Positions 15,001 to 25,185 are shown, numbered from the stretch's first letter. The stretch: DNA of 64,000 nt from Balanoglossus misakiensis (GCA_040954595.2 CM082581.2:3100001-3164000); one strand, 5' to 3'. Numbers and translations: made by a program. The notes: generated from the sequence alone by a model not told the origin.

Positions 15001-15247
15001 CGTCATTGGCAAACAGTCTCAGGAAGTAAGCTTTCAGCCTACCAATGTAGCTATTATATTTTCCACTTTTTGTAAGTGAAGCCTGACTGTCGCCTGTCTT
15101 AGGTCATCACTTCATAAGAGGTCTTATCTGTCATTTGCAAACAGTCTCAGGAAGTAAGCTTTCAGCCTACCAATGTAGCTATTATATTTTCCACTTTTTG
15201 TAAGTGAAGCCTGACTGTCGCCTGTCTTAGGTCACCACTTCATAAGA
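1..15247. repeat. Tandem satellite array, ~130-bp monomer
   Basis: About 115-118 head-to-tail copies of a monomer starting at AGCCTACCAATGTAGC. The start recurs at 1, 131, 261, 391, 521, 651 and so on. Copies differ by scattered substitutions (AAGCGG/AAGAGG, TGTAGC/TGCAGC, GTCTCAGG/GTCCCAGG) and a few recurrent indels. One is a 28-bp internal deletion giving a 102-bp monomer, with ATATTTTC joined directly to GCCTGCC, near 938, 2858, 4518, 6438, 8878, 11318, 12450, 13073 and 13814. Another is an 11-bp deletion (GCCTGACTTAGG) near 11705, 13460, 14330 and 14968. Further variants are a 2-bp loss (GGCAAACAG) and a 1-bp gain (CATTTGGC). Short ORFs inside are by-products of the repeat. The left end lies outside the window. 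Confidence 0.98.
520..7690. repeat. Higher-order satellite block, 3,581 bp x 2
   Basis: Marker variants recur at a fixed offset of 3,581 bp: the GCCTGCC monomer at 561/4142, GTCTCTGGAAG at 3561/7142, TTGTATGTGAAG at 3878/7459 and CTGTCGTCTGTC at 4021/7602. About 27 monomers were therefore copied as one unit, roughly 520-4100 and 4101-7690. Inside it the 102-bp monomers are spaced alternately 1,920 and 1,660 bp, so a smaller block had already been copied. Downstream the same markers recur at 2,440 bp (8878/11318; CTGTCACC at 8388/10828). This nesting is typical of unequal crossing-over in satellites. Block edges are approximate. Confidence 0.85.
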
Positions 15248-15270
15248 GAGTCATTCCACAGTAAAGTGCA
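15248..15270 (+). repeat. Left terminal inverted repeat
   Basis: The 23 bases are the exact reverse complement of 24837-24859, and similarity stops abruptly after position 23. The repeat begins where the satellite monomer breaks off after CATAAGA. Confidence 0.93.
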
Positions 15271-16885
15271 CCCAAAAGTGTGACATTGACCCTTAAAATT
15301 CAAACTTTCAATTTGAGTATGAAAGTTATACAGGTAAAGAGGACAGATGGTCTACCTTATGAAAATATATATTAAAAGATAAACTTGATTCATAGGGTTT
15401 CAGTAGAACCGATCGATTGACCTGATGTCATGACCAAAGGCAACGCGTGTAACATTGACAGACAATGTTTGGATTGGAGGGGTTTAAATGTAATGACTTG
15501 CACAGCTTTTGCTAAGGATAAGTTAATTACATTGTATTGGATTTGTTACTGTAGTATTTTGGGAGATAATTATATTTGGAATTTCTTTATTGCTTTTGAA
15601 CACTAAAATTAAGCATTATTGGTAACATACGTAACATGGACAGACATTTTGAATGATATTCCTATCCATGCAGCAGCATTGAATACAAATGCGTTGCATC
15701 ACGAACACTGGACTGGAAATAAAGGTAACAGTGATGTGGCAGTGTTTTATGATTATCAATTTGACATTGTAATGCTCTCCCTAGCCTTCTACCATGTTAT
15801 ACTACATTTATAAACATCCAGTAAACCAATTCTAATAATGCACCATAGCTGCCACTCCACCCATCTTTGCATCAATCACTGCATGCAGCTTTCAAGTCTA
15901 ACCCGGGCCCTGTGTAATGCACTGTCTTCAAGCTGTAAGTTATGGCTACTTTGTATTTTCCTTTCATATTTTAACTTCAGTTTCTGGTTCATATTCACGG
16001 AGCATGATGAAATACCCAGTATTAAGCTTATCAACACAGTCTATATGTGTACGGTCAGTATTGTTATTAGTTATCAAACAGTAATAATAATGGTCACTAT
16101 ACACAAACTGGCCATGGCTGTGTGGCAGGCAGAGTTCAAGGTGTTTAGCATGCTATATGAAGGGTGATAAACTGTAGCAGGCATGCAGAACTAAAATTAA
16201 AATAGCCAAAGTTACAGCTAATGTCACCTCAACCAGCTTATCCTCTTAGGGCTTAACCACGCCAAGTGCACCTTGCCTACAGTTTTCCTTTCTTTTGTAA
16301 TGCAGTTGGCCACTTTCATAAGCACTAGGTGACCTTACATCCATGTATTTTCATTGGTATGTTGTATGATGATGTACCACCAAAAATACCAGGATGTATG
16401 GTCACTTAAGGGGTCATGAAAGTGACCTATTAGCTCCCATGCTTTTTTTTCGCTCTCTCTGAACAACTCTTCTTTAAGCACTTGCCAGTCCCAAGCCTGG
16501 ATGAAGTGTGAGGGAGCCCTTAAAATTCAAAATTGAGTGTTCACTGTAGAAACTTGTTCACACTATAGATTTGAAAATAACAAGTCAGTATGGTCATAAT
16601 AATAGCAGGTAGGTTGAGTCCACCATGTTTCAACCAAACAACAAGTAATTTATTCACTGTCAATGCAATGCAGTAACTTTAACCACAATAACTGGACTCG
16701 ATCTGTCCAACACATGTAAGTTACACCACCAGATCAGTCCTGATCACAGTCAAAGCAACTAGGTGTATGGTAACACTGAATGCAAAATGCAATGCAACAT
16801 AGCTTACTGTTATGTCCATACAATTTTTAAAACAAGACATGTTTTAAAGATACTGCTAATCCTTTGAAGGACATACCGTACAAAA
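15271..16885. other. Transposon 3'-side subterminal region, non-coding
   Basis: I see no convincing gene. The open frames at 15619-15813 and 15838-16167 have no recognisable domain, low-complexity content and no upstream signals. Two copies of a motif close to GTAACATTGACAGACA occur at 15449-15464 and 15631-15646; related motifs recur near the opposite end, as expected of subterminal transposase-binding repeats. Confidence 0.6.
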
Positions 16886-16889
16886 GAAA

Positions 16890-17345
16890 ACACCAAGGTA
16901 AGTTTGCAAATGTTTGCTCTTAACAGTCATTTTCTTATATCAACAGTTAAAAATGTTACAGTACCCTAACGCATTAGTCTGAGAAACACAGAATTCAGGT
17001 AAGTTTAGATTGACTCTAATGAAACTCTTCAAACATCCGAGGAACACAACACTATAGTTCTCAACCCGGCCTGGAACTACTGATGACATTCTGGTAAGTT
17101 TACATTGTCTATAACAAAAATTTTCAAACACCAGAGGAACACTGGGTTATGTGACACTGTAGTACTCAACCCGGTCCGGTACTACTGACGACATTTAGGT
17201 AACTAAGTTTACATTGTTTATAACAAGATTTTTCAAACACCAGAGGAACACTTTACAATTGTACTCAACGCCTCCTGATGACATTCTGGTAAGTTTACAT
17301 TGTCTGTGATGAAACTTTCAAACATCAGTGGTACCAATACAATAG
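16890..17345. repeat. ~98-bp tandem repeat, ~4.5 copies
   Basis: Degenerate copies contain GGTAAGTTT, then an A/T-rich TTACATTGTCTATAAC-like stretch, AAACACCAGAGGAACAC and ACTCAACCCGG. The GGTAAGTTT element recurs near 16893, 16996, 17091, 17195 (as GGTAACTAAGTTT) and 17286, spaced 91-104 bp. It lies just beyond the transposase stop codon, so it would fall in the 3' untranslated or terminal region of the host transposon. Confidence 0.85.
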
Positions 17346-18947
17346 TACTTGCACCTAACCTAAAGCCATCTCTGCAAGTTCTGATGCAGCTTTAATTTTA
17401 TCAGAGTCAAACATGAAATGTTCTCTATTAGTCAGTGATTTCAGACTAATTGTTGTTATTATTTCTGTCTTGGGCACCCATGATAAATCCTCATTTGATG
17501 GCCACACATATTTGCCTTCGGACACCTTCTTCATGAATTTAACTTTATATAGATTTCCGTCTTCTTGGACAATCTGCATGAATAAAATAAAGTTTGGGCA
17601 ATTAAAAATATTAATTTTGTTTACTAATATGTACAAGCCATGATTTGAGCCTTACAGTTCATTTTCTTAAAACCCACGTTTTCTTACATCTTTCAAAATG
17701 TTACTGCAAAAATATCTTGACGATAAAAGATTAAATTGAGATCAAAATGAAGTAAGAGTATATTTGTGAATGTTTACATTTGTACATACCTGCCCAAGAA
17801 ACATATGTGGTCTACCCCGAGCACTCTCAACTCGTGCCAGGATGAAGTCACAAATGTTATAGCCCACACATGACGATGTCTCAATACAGTCCTTCTCAAT
17901 GCCATCTTCACCAAGCTGGTCAGTCTCCTTATCATTTCTGAAATCAGCTGCAGATTCTAAAATAACAGCCAGAAAGAAAAAAAACATTAACACACATGAT
18001 TAACCAAACACAAGCCACCAACTGGGCAATACAATTCTGATTTGGCAGAGGAACAAAATCATGGTTCATTTTAATTGGTTTGAACAATAAAATTCATTCC
18101 CACTGAAAATGAAATATCTCCAAGTTCTATGAAGGGCACATCAATATTTATAATGGTTAACATGGTTCAGTGGATCCAGGTATACTCAAAGTTTTGATAA
18201 GGTAAGTTAATATGTATGAATAGAAAAGACCTGTGTCAGCACATATTGAAGGGGATAGCTTCAGCATTCTCCAGGGATCCACCCATCTTCGGTTTTCACA
18301 ACCATTGGCTCCTTCTAGGCAGTGGTTGCAGTAACAGGACAAGTTTCTACTTTGAAGTGTATACATTTTGCCAGTACTACGGACAGAGTGCAACTGTCGA
18401 GTCCCTTTGACAGTTTTAACCATACGAGCGGGCCGGTTGCGTTGGATGTCACCAGTTGGTGTCCAAAAGAAGGTACGTCTGAATGTCTCTGAGTCAGATT
18501 CTTTTGCCAAGGATTTCTCGAAAAAGTCATATACAGCCTGTGGTGTGGTAGGTATGAAGTCTCCATTTTTGACTGCCCTAGATAATGCTGCCTTTATAAC
18601 GCCACCTTCTCCGTCACATGGCCCCTTGCCGTGACGTGAACCAAAGTAGTTTCTTTCGATTGAACACTGGACATCATGTTCTGCAAATGACACATCTGCA
18701 AATGGTGTTCGGGATTTGTACTGGCTTGAACATCCGTCTGAAAATATGACAAGTCTCTTCACATCAAGCTTGCGTACATTTCTTAAATGTTCACAAACAG
18801 TCTCGGTGAACTTTTGAACAGCATGGCTGTCATGAACTAGATCACTGGAAATGAAATTCACTGCCTCTCGGATCACTTGACCATTGCCATCTTTGTAATA
18901 TGCAATAACAGGATGAATTGTAACCAGGGTATGGTTCCAGTGTGCAG

Positions 18948-19482
18948 TATTACGGCTGGTTTCTCATGATTGTTCATGCATTGGGGAATCTGTAGCGATG
19001 AGGTATCGGGCTCTGACGAGAACAGTGATCCACGGAGACACGTATCTGATTCACGTTCATTTATTGTCCGGAATTATATAGTACATCAAATACGCCTAGT
19101 AAAGTACATGAGGAAGGGAACGAGCTCAGTAGCCTGAGGTACTCCCATCTCCCGTTAGATTATTTTTCCTAACTTTGGAAACAAAGTTCTCTTATAATTA
19201 CTTTTCTCAAGGCGTGGTTAATAATGTAAAATATCACAAATACAATGTGTTACAATTTCATTGGACATCAGTCAACTCTATACGTACCAATTTACATAAA
19301 GTGTTATATAACAAAGTCAGTTCGGTGATGATTGACAATCAGAGCAGTCAGGTAAACACCCGCTCTCCCTATCTACTTCAAATACATAAAATCAAATACT
19401 ATCAAACATTGACATTTCCGAGCTCTGGATTAATTAACCCTTGAAATTGTATTTGACCTTTATACAGATCGTAACACTCCCC
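18948..19482 (-). mobile_element. LTR-like insertion in the transposase
   Basis: A 535-bp segment is flanked by the 5-bp direct repeat TGCAG (18943-18947 and 19483-19487) and splits the transposase ORF between QSA and HWNH. Read on the minus strand, its core 19476-18991 starts TGTTACGATC and ends GCTACA. It contains a TATAAGAG box and an AATAAA signal, as a solo LTR would (486 bp, TG…CA). GGGGAG, a polypurine-like run, sits outside the LTR start, and 43 bp of extra sequence sits after its end, both inside the target duplication. No gag or pol is present. Confidence 0.72.
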
Positions 19483-20432
19483 TGCAGACTGTATCTCATC
19501 TAGCATTTGGCATGTATAGTTTTCTGCAAAATCCATGCAGAGCACTACAGTATCAGGCGGTGGATTTTTGGAGATACTATTGAACTGTGCATATTGCCAG
19601 TATGCGGTGAACATGTGACGACTGAAGGAAACCAGTTCTTCTGACAGCTCGTTGACTAGTTCTCGAATGGTGCCAGTCTTTTGCACAAGGCACTTTTTCT
19701 TCTTACTCTCTGGACCCTCAGATACACTAACACTCTCCCATTTCAGCCAACAGGTTTGTCTCTCTATACATGATAATGGCTCTAGTTTGTCTTTCACACG
19801 CTGGACTCCACACTTCTGGCATGCTCTGTTGATACAGCCAAGATCATGGTGTCTGCTGTCAGCTTCTTTTGCACAAAGACTCATCTCAACTGCATCATAC
19901 TTATTGTTGATTCTCATTGCTGATAAGTTGAATCTGGTAGCCAATTTGTTGATTTCTTTTAACTTTAACTCAATGTTCACACAATATTCACATAAACATT
20001 GGTTAAGTTTTCGGTGTTGTTGAACCTTGACATTTTTTGGCCTCAATTCACAGAACTTGGAAAGCCCAACTTGTTTTTCTGGATTTTCTTGTGACCACTC
20101 CTTGTGAACGTTTTTCAACGATTTATTCAGAATATGAGTCTGAAGCGATGTCTTCTTACTGACAGTGTTTTTTCCTGGTAACTGAACAGACACATCTGGG
20201 CGAATATAGAAATCGTGTATTGATGTTTTAGCAATGCATGACACACTATCAGATCTTTGCTTTTTCTCTAAAGTAGTGATGGATGAGGCTTTAACCAAGG
20301 TCTGCCATCGTATACAAAGTCGATCGCTTACTCTTCGTTTATGACAGTACCTGCTTTTAGTGCTTTTAGCAAGTGCCATCAGAAAGGTTCTTCGAGCTAC
20401 CCCTTTCTTGCCCAGTGACTTGTAGGTTGATC

Positions 20433-21675
20433 CATAGACCCTAGAGAAACGGGACAGGAAAGGGCGGCAAACATCAAAGGAAAAGGGGATTAGCCGGTTT
20501 TGAACCTAAATGGAATAATTACAAAAGGTGTCAATCGGTCGTGGATGGGCGATCGTCAGTGTCCAACACCCCTGACTGCTTTGCAGACGACAAGTAATCT
20601 TAGTGATCTTCGGAATACAATTGTTGGTTGATGCCGGTCGAATCCCGCCGATTTTTGCTGCAATTTTAAACATTATATAACTTAATTTCTTCCAATAATG
20701 GTCTCGAATAAACTTTTAATGTCTTCATTTGAAGACAGACAATTATTGAAAACACTCATGGCCAAGAGATTATTTTTTGGTCGTGATATCTGACTCTGAA
20801 TTTTAACTCGAATCGCATATCGTCGCGACGCCGAATATCGTGTTGTAGAAGCCATCGCGGAGATTGTGACCGTTTTTCTGTAAGAAGACAATCCGTCGAT
20901 CGGAAATTCTTTAAAATATGAAATCTTCAGCATACAAGAAGTGCTACGATGTGTTTCATTGTTAAACTGTTTGTGTTAATTTTACGTTTGCCGTCAAAAA
21001 GAACATTGCGTAGTACTTCCGGTTGCGTGTAGTGTAAAATTTCATGCTGCCGATTGGGTCCTTTTTTACGGAAGATATTCCTTGAATGTCTTAACCTCTT
21101 ATTTTATTGTTGTTACCATGTAATTGTGGGTGTATTGGTGGGGTTTTACGCAGATATTTCACATTCAGTTGAAAGAAAAAAAGAAGTCAACTTGTTTAGT
21201 TTTGAACGCTTTATCACACACACTGCATAGGATACTTCCGGCATTTGCGGTCATGTACTGGTCTAAATACCGCAAATTTCGGCGGCCAGTTGAGGTCGAA
21301 AATGGTTTTGTGTCTTCTGAACGGGTTTCGTCTTCGCTTACATCGCTATCTGAACACCCATTTGTGTCTTCCTCGGAGAAAACGTCCACAAACTCGTCGT
21401 CATCGCTGTGGCAGATAGCGACCATTTCTGTCAGTGCTGGTGGTGTAAACAATCCAGGCTGTTCACGTCTCATGAAATCTCGAGAAATGCGTGATTTGGG
21501 GTGTTTCGCATGATCTCGTCTCGTGTTTCGCGGGATTTCGCGTTATTCAGGCCGTAAATGGGATTAGATAAGCGGGCGGAGTCCAACACCTGTGCAAACA
21601 CTAGTTAATGTATTCCAACCAAGAGGCTACAAAGAAAGAGGCGTTGTTTCCTGTCCTTTTTCTCTAGGGTCTATG
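20433..21675 (-). mobile_element. 1.24-kb TIR element nested in the transposase
   Basis: Both ends begin CATAGACCCTAGAGAAA, followed by GGACAGGAAA after two mismatches, in inverted orientation. GTTGATC flanks both sides (7 bp; 8 bp if the ambiguous G is counted), suggesting an 8-bp-duplication superfamily such as hAT or P. It splits the transposase within ‘LRS-TYKSLGKKG’, and the frame continues once it is removed. Two minus-strand ORFs lie inside: 20682-20933 (basic, unrecognised) and 21165-21473 (acidic, Ser/Asp/Glu-rich, ending in ‘LCSVCDKAF’, a possible partial zinc-binding motif). Neither looks like a full transposase, so the element is probably non-autonomous. Confidence 0.85.
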
Positions 21676-22447
21676 GTTGATCTCAGGGTTTTACAGATAC
21701 CAACCAGTTCCCTCTTTTCTTCAGCAGACGCTAACCCTAAAGCTTGTACTGCAGCCCTCTTTCTTGGACACAGATTTGTAACAAGACATTGTACAATTTC
21801 TGCGTACTTCTTTGGAGAACTGGGGAGACGTGATTTCATTCTATTGACAGCTTTTCTTCTTGTACAGTGCTTAATATATCCAGAATTGGTACTCGCTCGT
21901 TTCTTCATTTTCTCTTCTTTTGCTCTCTTTGCTTGGTTTATTTTTTCTCGTTTCTGTTTCTTCATTAGGGCATCTTTCTCTCTTACTCTTCTTCTTTTTT
22001 GGGAAGACATGTGAGCTCTTTCTCTTCTTTTCATTTCTCGCCAGTATTCTCTCCTCTTCTCCTGTTTCTGTTGACCTAGCCTAGTAAATGGTTGCATTTT
22101 GGATGTGCTAGCTTCTTGACTGAATAGTGGCTCTAACTTCTTCCGTGCTCTATATTTCCTCATCCGGAGTCTTGCCAATTCTCTCTGCCTTTCTTTTTGT
22201 TTTTCAGTTGAATTTTGTCTGTAGTTTTTTGATCTTTCACAATTCTTCTCTTTGTACTCTTGATACTTCTCCTTGTTTTCTTTCAGTCCTTGTCTATACC
22301 TTCTCATAGCTGATGCTTTCCTTGATGAACTTTTGTTTTCTTTATCAACACTCCCATTTATGTCACTTGCACCCCCCATCTCTGTTGGGCTGGAGAATCG
22401 TTCCATGCACCTGAGCTTCATCTTGAGGAGTGCCATTTTACAGTACG

Positions 22448-23161
22448 TCAATTTGTGTAAACACTGATAACACAATCTTGAAATATATCCACAATTAAGG
22501 TGTCAAACTCATCCAAGGTGACATCATCAGGATCTAATGAGAGCATGAAATATTCAAGTCTTTGGTAAGCACTATTCAGTATTGTAAGTATATCATCAAG
22601 CCTGAATTTAATACCACGTGCATCCAAGTCCAACAGCAAAGGTAAGTCACATACTATGCTAACTACACCACCAGGAGAGACATTGGTGAACCCAATATGT
22701 AGGTGTTCCAGACACTTACAACGTGCAATTAAGATTGCATCCTCTTGGTGAAGGAAAAGATTAGTGCATTCTGACAGACACAAAATCCTAAGATAAGGAA
22801 GGTAAGTGAGAAACCCAAGTGTTGACAATTTACAGCCGGTCAGGTCCAGGTAAGTGATATGGTGTGAGTGAGAGAAATACCCACGAAAAAGTGAATCAAT
22901 ATCAAATATTGATAAGTGAATCTCTGCATAAGGTATGGAAAAAGTCCGGAACTGCATAGAGTGTTGCAAAATGTCTTGCATCTGTTGTGCATCTATTGTA
23001 CATATGTGACCACTGCAGTCAACATTTTTCCAAAGAGCACTCTCAGATTTTACAAATTTGTGAAGTTGTTTGCAACAGAGACACACAGACCGTAACAGCT
23101 CTGTTATAGTCAAATACTGCAGCACTTTCCTCAACACCACGTAAGGCAGTGACATCAACAT
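22448..23161 (-). CDS. F-box/LRR protein, transposon cargo
   Basis: This reads as an F-box at the N-terminus (‘SLPYVVLRKVLQYLTITELL’, then ‘CKQLHKF’ and ‘ALWKNVDCSG’), then leucine-rich segments (‘ITYLDLTGCKLSTLGFL’, ‘LRILCLSECTNLFL’, ‘LEHLHIGFTNVSPGGV’). It has about 237 residues. FBXL-type proteins bind SKP1 through the F-box and present substrates to an SCF ubiquitin ligase through the repeats. The frame is undamaged. The first ATG is at 23161; the frame stays open upstream to an acceptor-like TTCTCTTTTAAG just before 23220, so a 5' coding exon is possible. It ends 11 bp before the transposase ATG (22436) on the same strand, well inside the transposon termini, so it moves with the element. 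Its target cannot be judged. At about 237 aa it is shorter than most FBXL proteins, with only a handful of repeats. Confidence 0.82.
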   Translation of the reverse strand: MLMSLPYVVLRKVLQYLTITELLRSVCLCCKQLHKFVKSESALWKNVDCSGHICTIDAQQMQDILQHSMQFRTFSIPYAEIHLSIFDIDSLFRGYFSHSHHITYLDLTGCKLSTLGFLTYLPYLRILCLSECTNLFLHQEDAILIARCKCLEHLHIGFTNVSPGGVVSIVCDLPLLLDLDARGIKFRLDDILTILNSAYQRLEYFMLSLDPDDVTLDEFDTLIVDIFQDCVISVYTN

Positions 23162-23220
23162 CAAATCTACAGTAGCTGCGGTAGCTGTCAAGATGCTCCA
23201 AAACCAGTTAATTGTCCCTT

Positions 23221-24556
23221 AAAAGAGAAATGGAGGACTATATATTACAGGATGCACACTAAAAAAATTGTAGTTGATCTTTGATGTAATGACATTTATG
23301 TTTGTTCAGTTGGTAAATTCTTACAGCATCACAGTCAAAACCACGAAGAAAATAAAAAGACAGAAAAAAACCCACACACTCACATAAACCTCCCAAAACA
23401 TGATGACCCCCCCTTATGAAAATATAAAACCACATAGCCCCCCCCCCCTCTTATGAAAATATAAAACCACATAGCCCCCCTCCCCTGTTAATCAAATGTA
23501 AATTCAACATCATAGTACCATATAGTAAGTATTGAATCTGAATATTCTGATTGGATAATACCAGGTCGATTTCGTATTTTTATGCTATTTCCCAGAAGAA
23601 AAAAAGGGAGGGCAAAGGTAGACTTTCAGGGCCGGTAGAAATTACTCTATTATGATTTTTCTTCACTTGTCCCATCGGGCACGGAGGTATAAACGGGCAT
23701 TAGAGTTTGACTTGAATGAACGTGACTTTCAACCGTAAGTGTCTATCCCTGATCATCATCTATCCTGCCCGAAAACTGAAAGAACGCACGTCACCATTGA
23801 CGGATTACGGGTATCTGTCCTTGATTACGATCGTGGTAATTTCTGTACACGCAAATCTGTCAACAACAATCAACATACGATTCGAACGCCTGCGTAATGC
23901 ATCGGAAATTTCACGGGACTTGACAGAAAAACTTCAAATTAATTGATTATTTTAGACCACAACCAAAATATACATAAAACTGCTCATTTTTGAAAAAAAT
24001 ATATAAAAACTTACCCGTTCGTAACGCAAGAACGGACGTAACAAAATTGACAGAAAGTCATCACATCCTCCCGGTAGACAAGCAAAGCGTCGGATGATTC
24101 CATTCGGAGTACAGTGCACAGGGTAGTAGACTGCCCTAATTGAGAGGGACCAACGTTTGAAAAATGCTGCGAGATTTTTTTCATTTTTGTTCAAAAAGTG
24201 GTCAGGAACGTTCGTAACATGTTTGACAGAACTTCGATGACATTTTTTTACTCAAAAGAAAAACCCATACTTCACGATCATTCAAGATTTGATCATTATC
24301 ATCGAGAAGTCGCCCTTACATGCCAACTGCACCATGGGTAAAACGTTGCTGTTGTGCATCAGAGAGTGTGTTACTCGTTTCCTCAAAACCCCAGGATGAT
24401 TGACAGACGTGGTTACGAACATTCCGATTTTTTGGGGGTGAAAAAAATGGCCCTTTCTCGTAAAATTTTTGTGCCGATCATTTGTGTATGAGAAAGCCCC
24501 ATAATGTCTCAAAGATAATAGCTTGCCCATAGGAATGCAATGTATTTCACTTTGAG
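23221..24556. other. Transposon 5'-side subterminal region, non-coding
   Basis: This stretch holds a twice-repeated C-run plus CTTATGAAAATATAAAACCACATAG (about 23405-23480) and several copies of a GTAACA/TTGACAGA motif: 23916 region, 24038-24054, 24214-24230 and, inverted, 24400-24416. The left end of the element carries the same motif. The open frame at 24282-24671 covers a 48-bp direct repeat and looks non-coding. The transposon's promoter is probably here, but I cannot place it. Confidence 0.55.
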
Positions 24557-24557
24557 C

Positions 24558-24653
24558 AAAAATAACTTCATATAAATGTAATTCATGAATGTCACAAATT
24601 GCTACAAAAATAACTTCATATAAATGTAATTCATGAATGTCACAAATTGCTAC
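24558..24653 (+). repeat. 48-bp direct repeat x 2
   Basis: The units at 24558-24605 and 24606-24653 are identical (AAAAATAACTTCATATAAAT…). They lie 184 bp inside the right terminus of the transposon. Confidence 0.95.
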
Positions 24654-24836
24654 ATGAAATAAGCCCACCACACAGAGTTAAAAAAAAAAATATTTATTGA
24701 AGCTCTCAACACACATCATTCACATTATTATTTTTTTGTCAGCTGGGACAATGTTTCAATCATGCAAAGAAAAATTATGTTTAAGACATGCATAGATTTA
24801 GGACTATAAAGGTGTTAAACATTGAGTTTAAAAAGT

Positions 24837-24859
24837 TGCACTTTACTGTGGAATGACTC
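24837..24859 (-). repeat. Right terminal inverted repeat
   Basis: Exact inverse of 15248-15270. The satellite monomer resumes directly after it with AAGAGGTCTTACC. Confidence 0.93.
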
Positions 24860-25185
24860 AAGAGGTCTTACCCGTCATTGGCAAACAGTCTCAGGAAGTA
24901 AGCTTACAGCCTACCAATGTAGCTATTATATTTTCCACTTTTTGTAAGTGAAGCCTGGCTGTCGCCTGTCTTAGGTCACCACTTCATAAGCGGTCTTACC
25001 CTTCATTTGCAAACAGTCTCAGGAAGTAAGCTTTCAGCCTACCAATGTAGCTATTATATTTTCCACTTTTTGTAAGTGAAGCCTGGCTGTCGCCTTTCTT
25101 AGGTCACCACTTCATAAGCGGTCTTACCTGTCATTTGCAAACAGTCTCAGGAAGTAAGGACAGTAAGCATTCAGTCTACCATTGT
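24860..25185. repeat. Satellite array, right-hand end
   Basis: About 2.5 monomers of the same ~130-bp satellite, interrupted by the transposon. They carry AAGCCTGGCTG where the left array has AAGCCTGACTG, so array-edge copies have diverged. Homology fades at GGAAGTAAGGACAGTAAGC, which marks the array boundary. Confidence 0.93.

Larger units (their letters stand above)
17355..22436 (-). pseudogene. DDE-type (Sola-like) transposase, spliced, interrupted twice
   Basis: The minus-strand coding parts in order are: 22436-21676, a very basic Lys/Arg/Glu-rich N-terminus with repeated KEKYQEYKEKN-type segments; 20432-19483, with a CLCEYC cysteine pair, a Cys cluster near ‘CINRACQKCG’ and the catalytic-type motif ‘LCMDFAENYTC’; 18947 to about 18225, with ‘IFSDGCSSQYKSR’, ‘NYFGSRHGKGPCDG’ and a C-terminal ‘CYCNHCLEGANGC’ cluster; about 17956-17790; and 17573-17355, ending ‘EMALG’. 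The last intron has a good donor (CAG/GTATGT) and acceptor (TTCATGCAG/ATT), both phase 0. The third-to-fourth exon junction is unresolved. Across the insertions at 20433-21675 and 18948-19482 the frame resumes exactly (…RST/YKSLG…, …QSA/HWNH…). I estimate about 950 residues. The enzyme would act on the element's own termini. Apart from the two insertions I saw no other disabling lesion. Confidence 0.82.
15248..24859 (-). mobile_element. 9.6-kb TIR DNA transposon inside the satellite
   Basis: Perfect 23-bp inverted repeats starting GAGTCATTCC lie at 15248-15270 and 24837-24859. The left flank ends CATAAGA and the right flank begins AAGAGGTCTTAC; joining them over a shared AAGA restores a satellite monomer, giving a 4-bp target duplication. 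The interior has no satellite. It encodes a minus-strand transposase (17355-22436) and an F-box/LRR ORF (22448-23161), with long non-coding subterminal regions. A 4-bp duplication, a GAG terminus and a transposase with ‘DFAENYTC’ and ‘SDGCSSQYK’ catalytic-type motifs suggest the Sola superfamily. That family call is my inference from memory. The boundaries are well supported. Two younger insertions inside the transposase make this copy non-functional. Confidence 0.9.

Noticed and set aside
1-15247. CRISPR-like array
   Set aside because: There are no unique spacers between short repeats; the whole 130-bp unit is repeated, and the context is eukaryotic.
15619-16167. Two plus-strand ORFs near the transposon end
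   Set aside because: No domain, no splice or start context, composition like non-coding AT-rich DNA, and they sit in the subterminal region.
20625-20655. GGTCGAATCCC as a tRNA B-box
   Set aside because: No matching A-box or cloverleaf around it; it lies within the nested TIR element.
24282-24671. 129-codon minus-strand ORF
   Set aside because: It owes its length partly to a 48-bp direct repeat (a multiple of three) and shows no family match.
1-25185. Centromere call
   Set aside because: Higher-order satellite structure is suggestive, but sequence alone cannot show centromere function.
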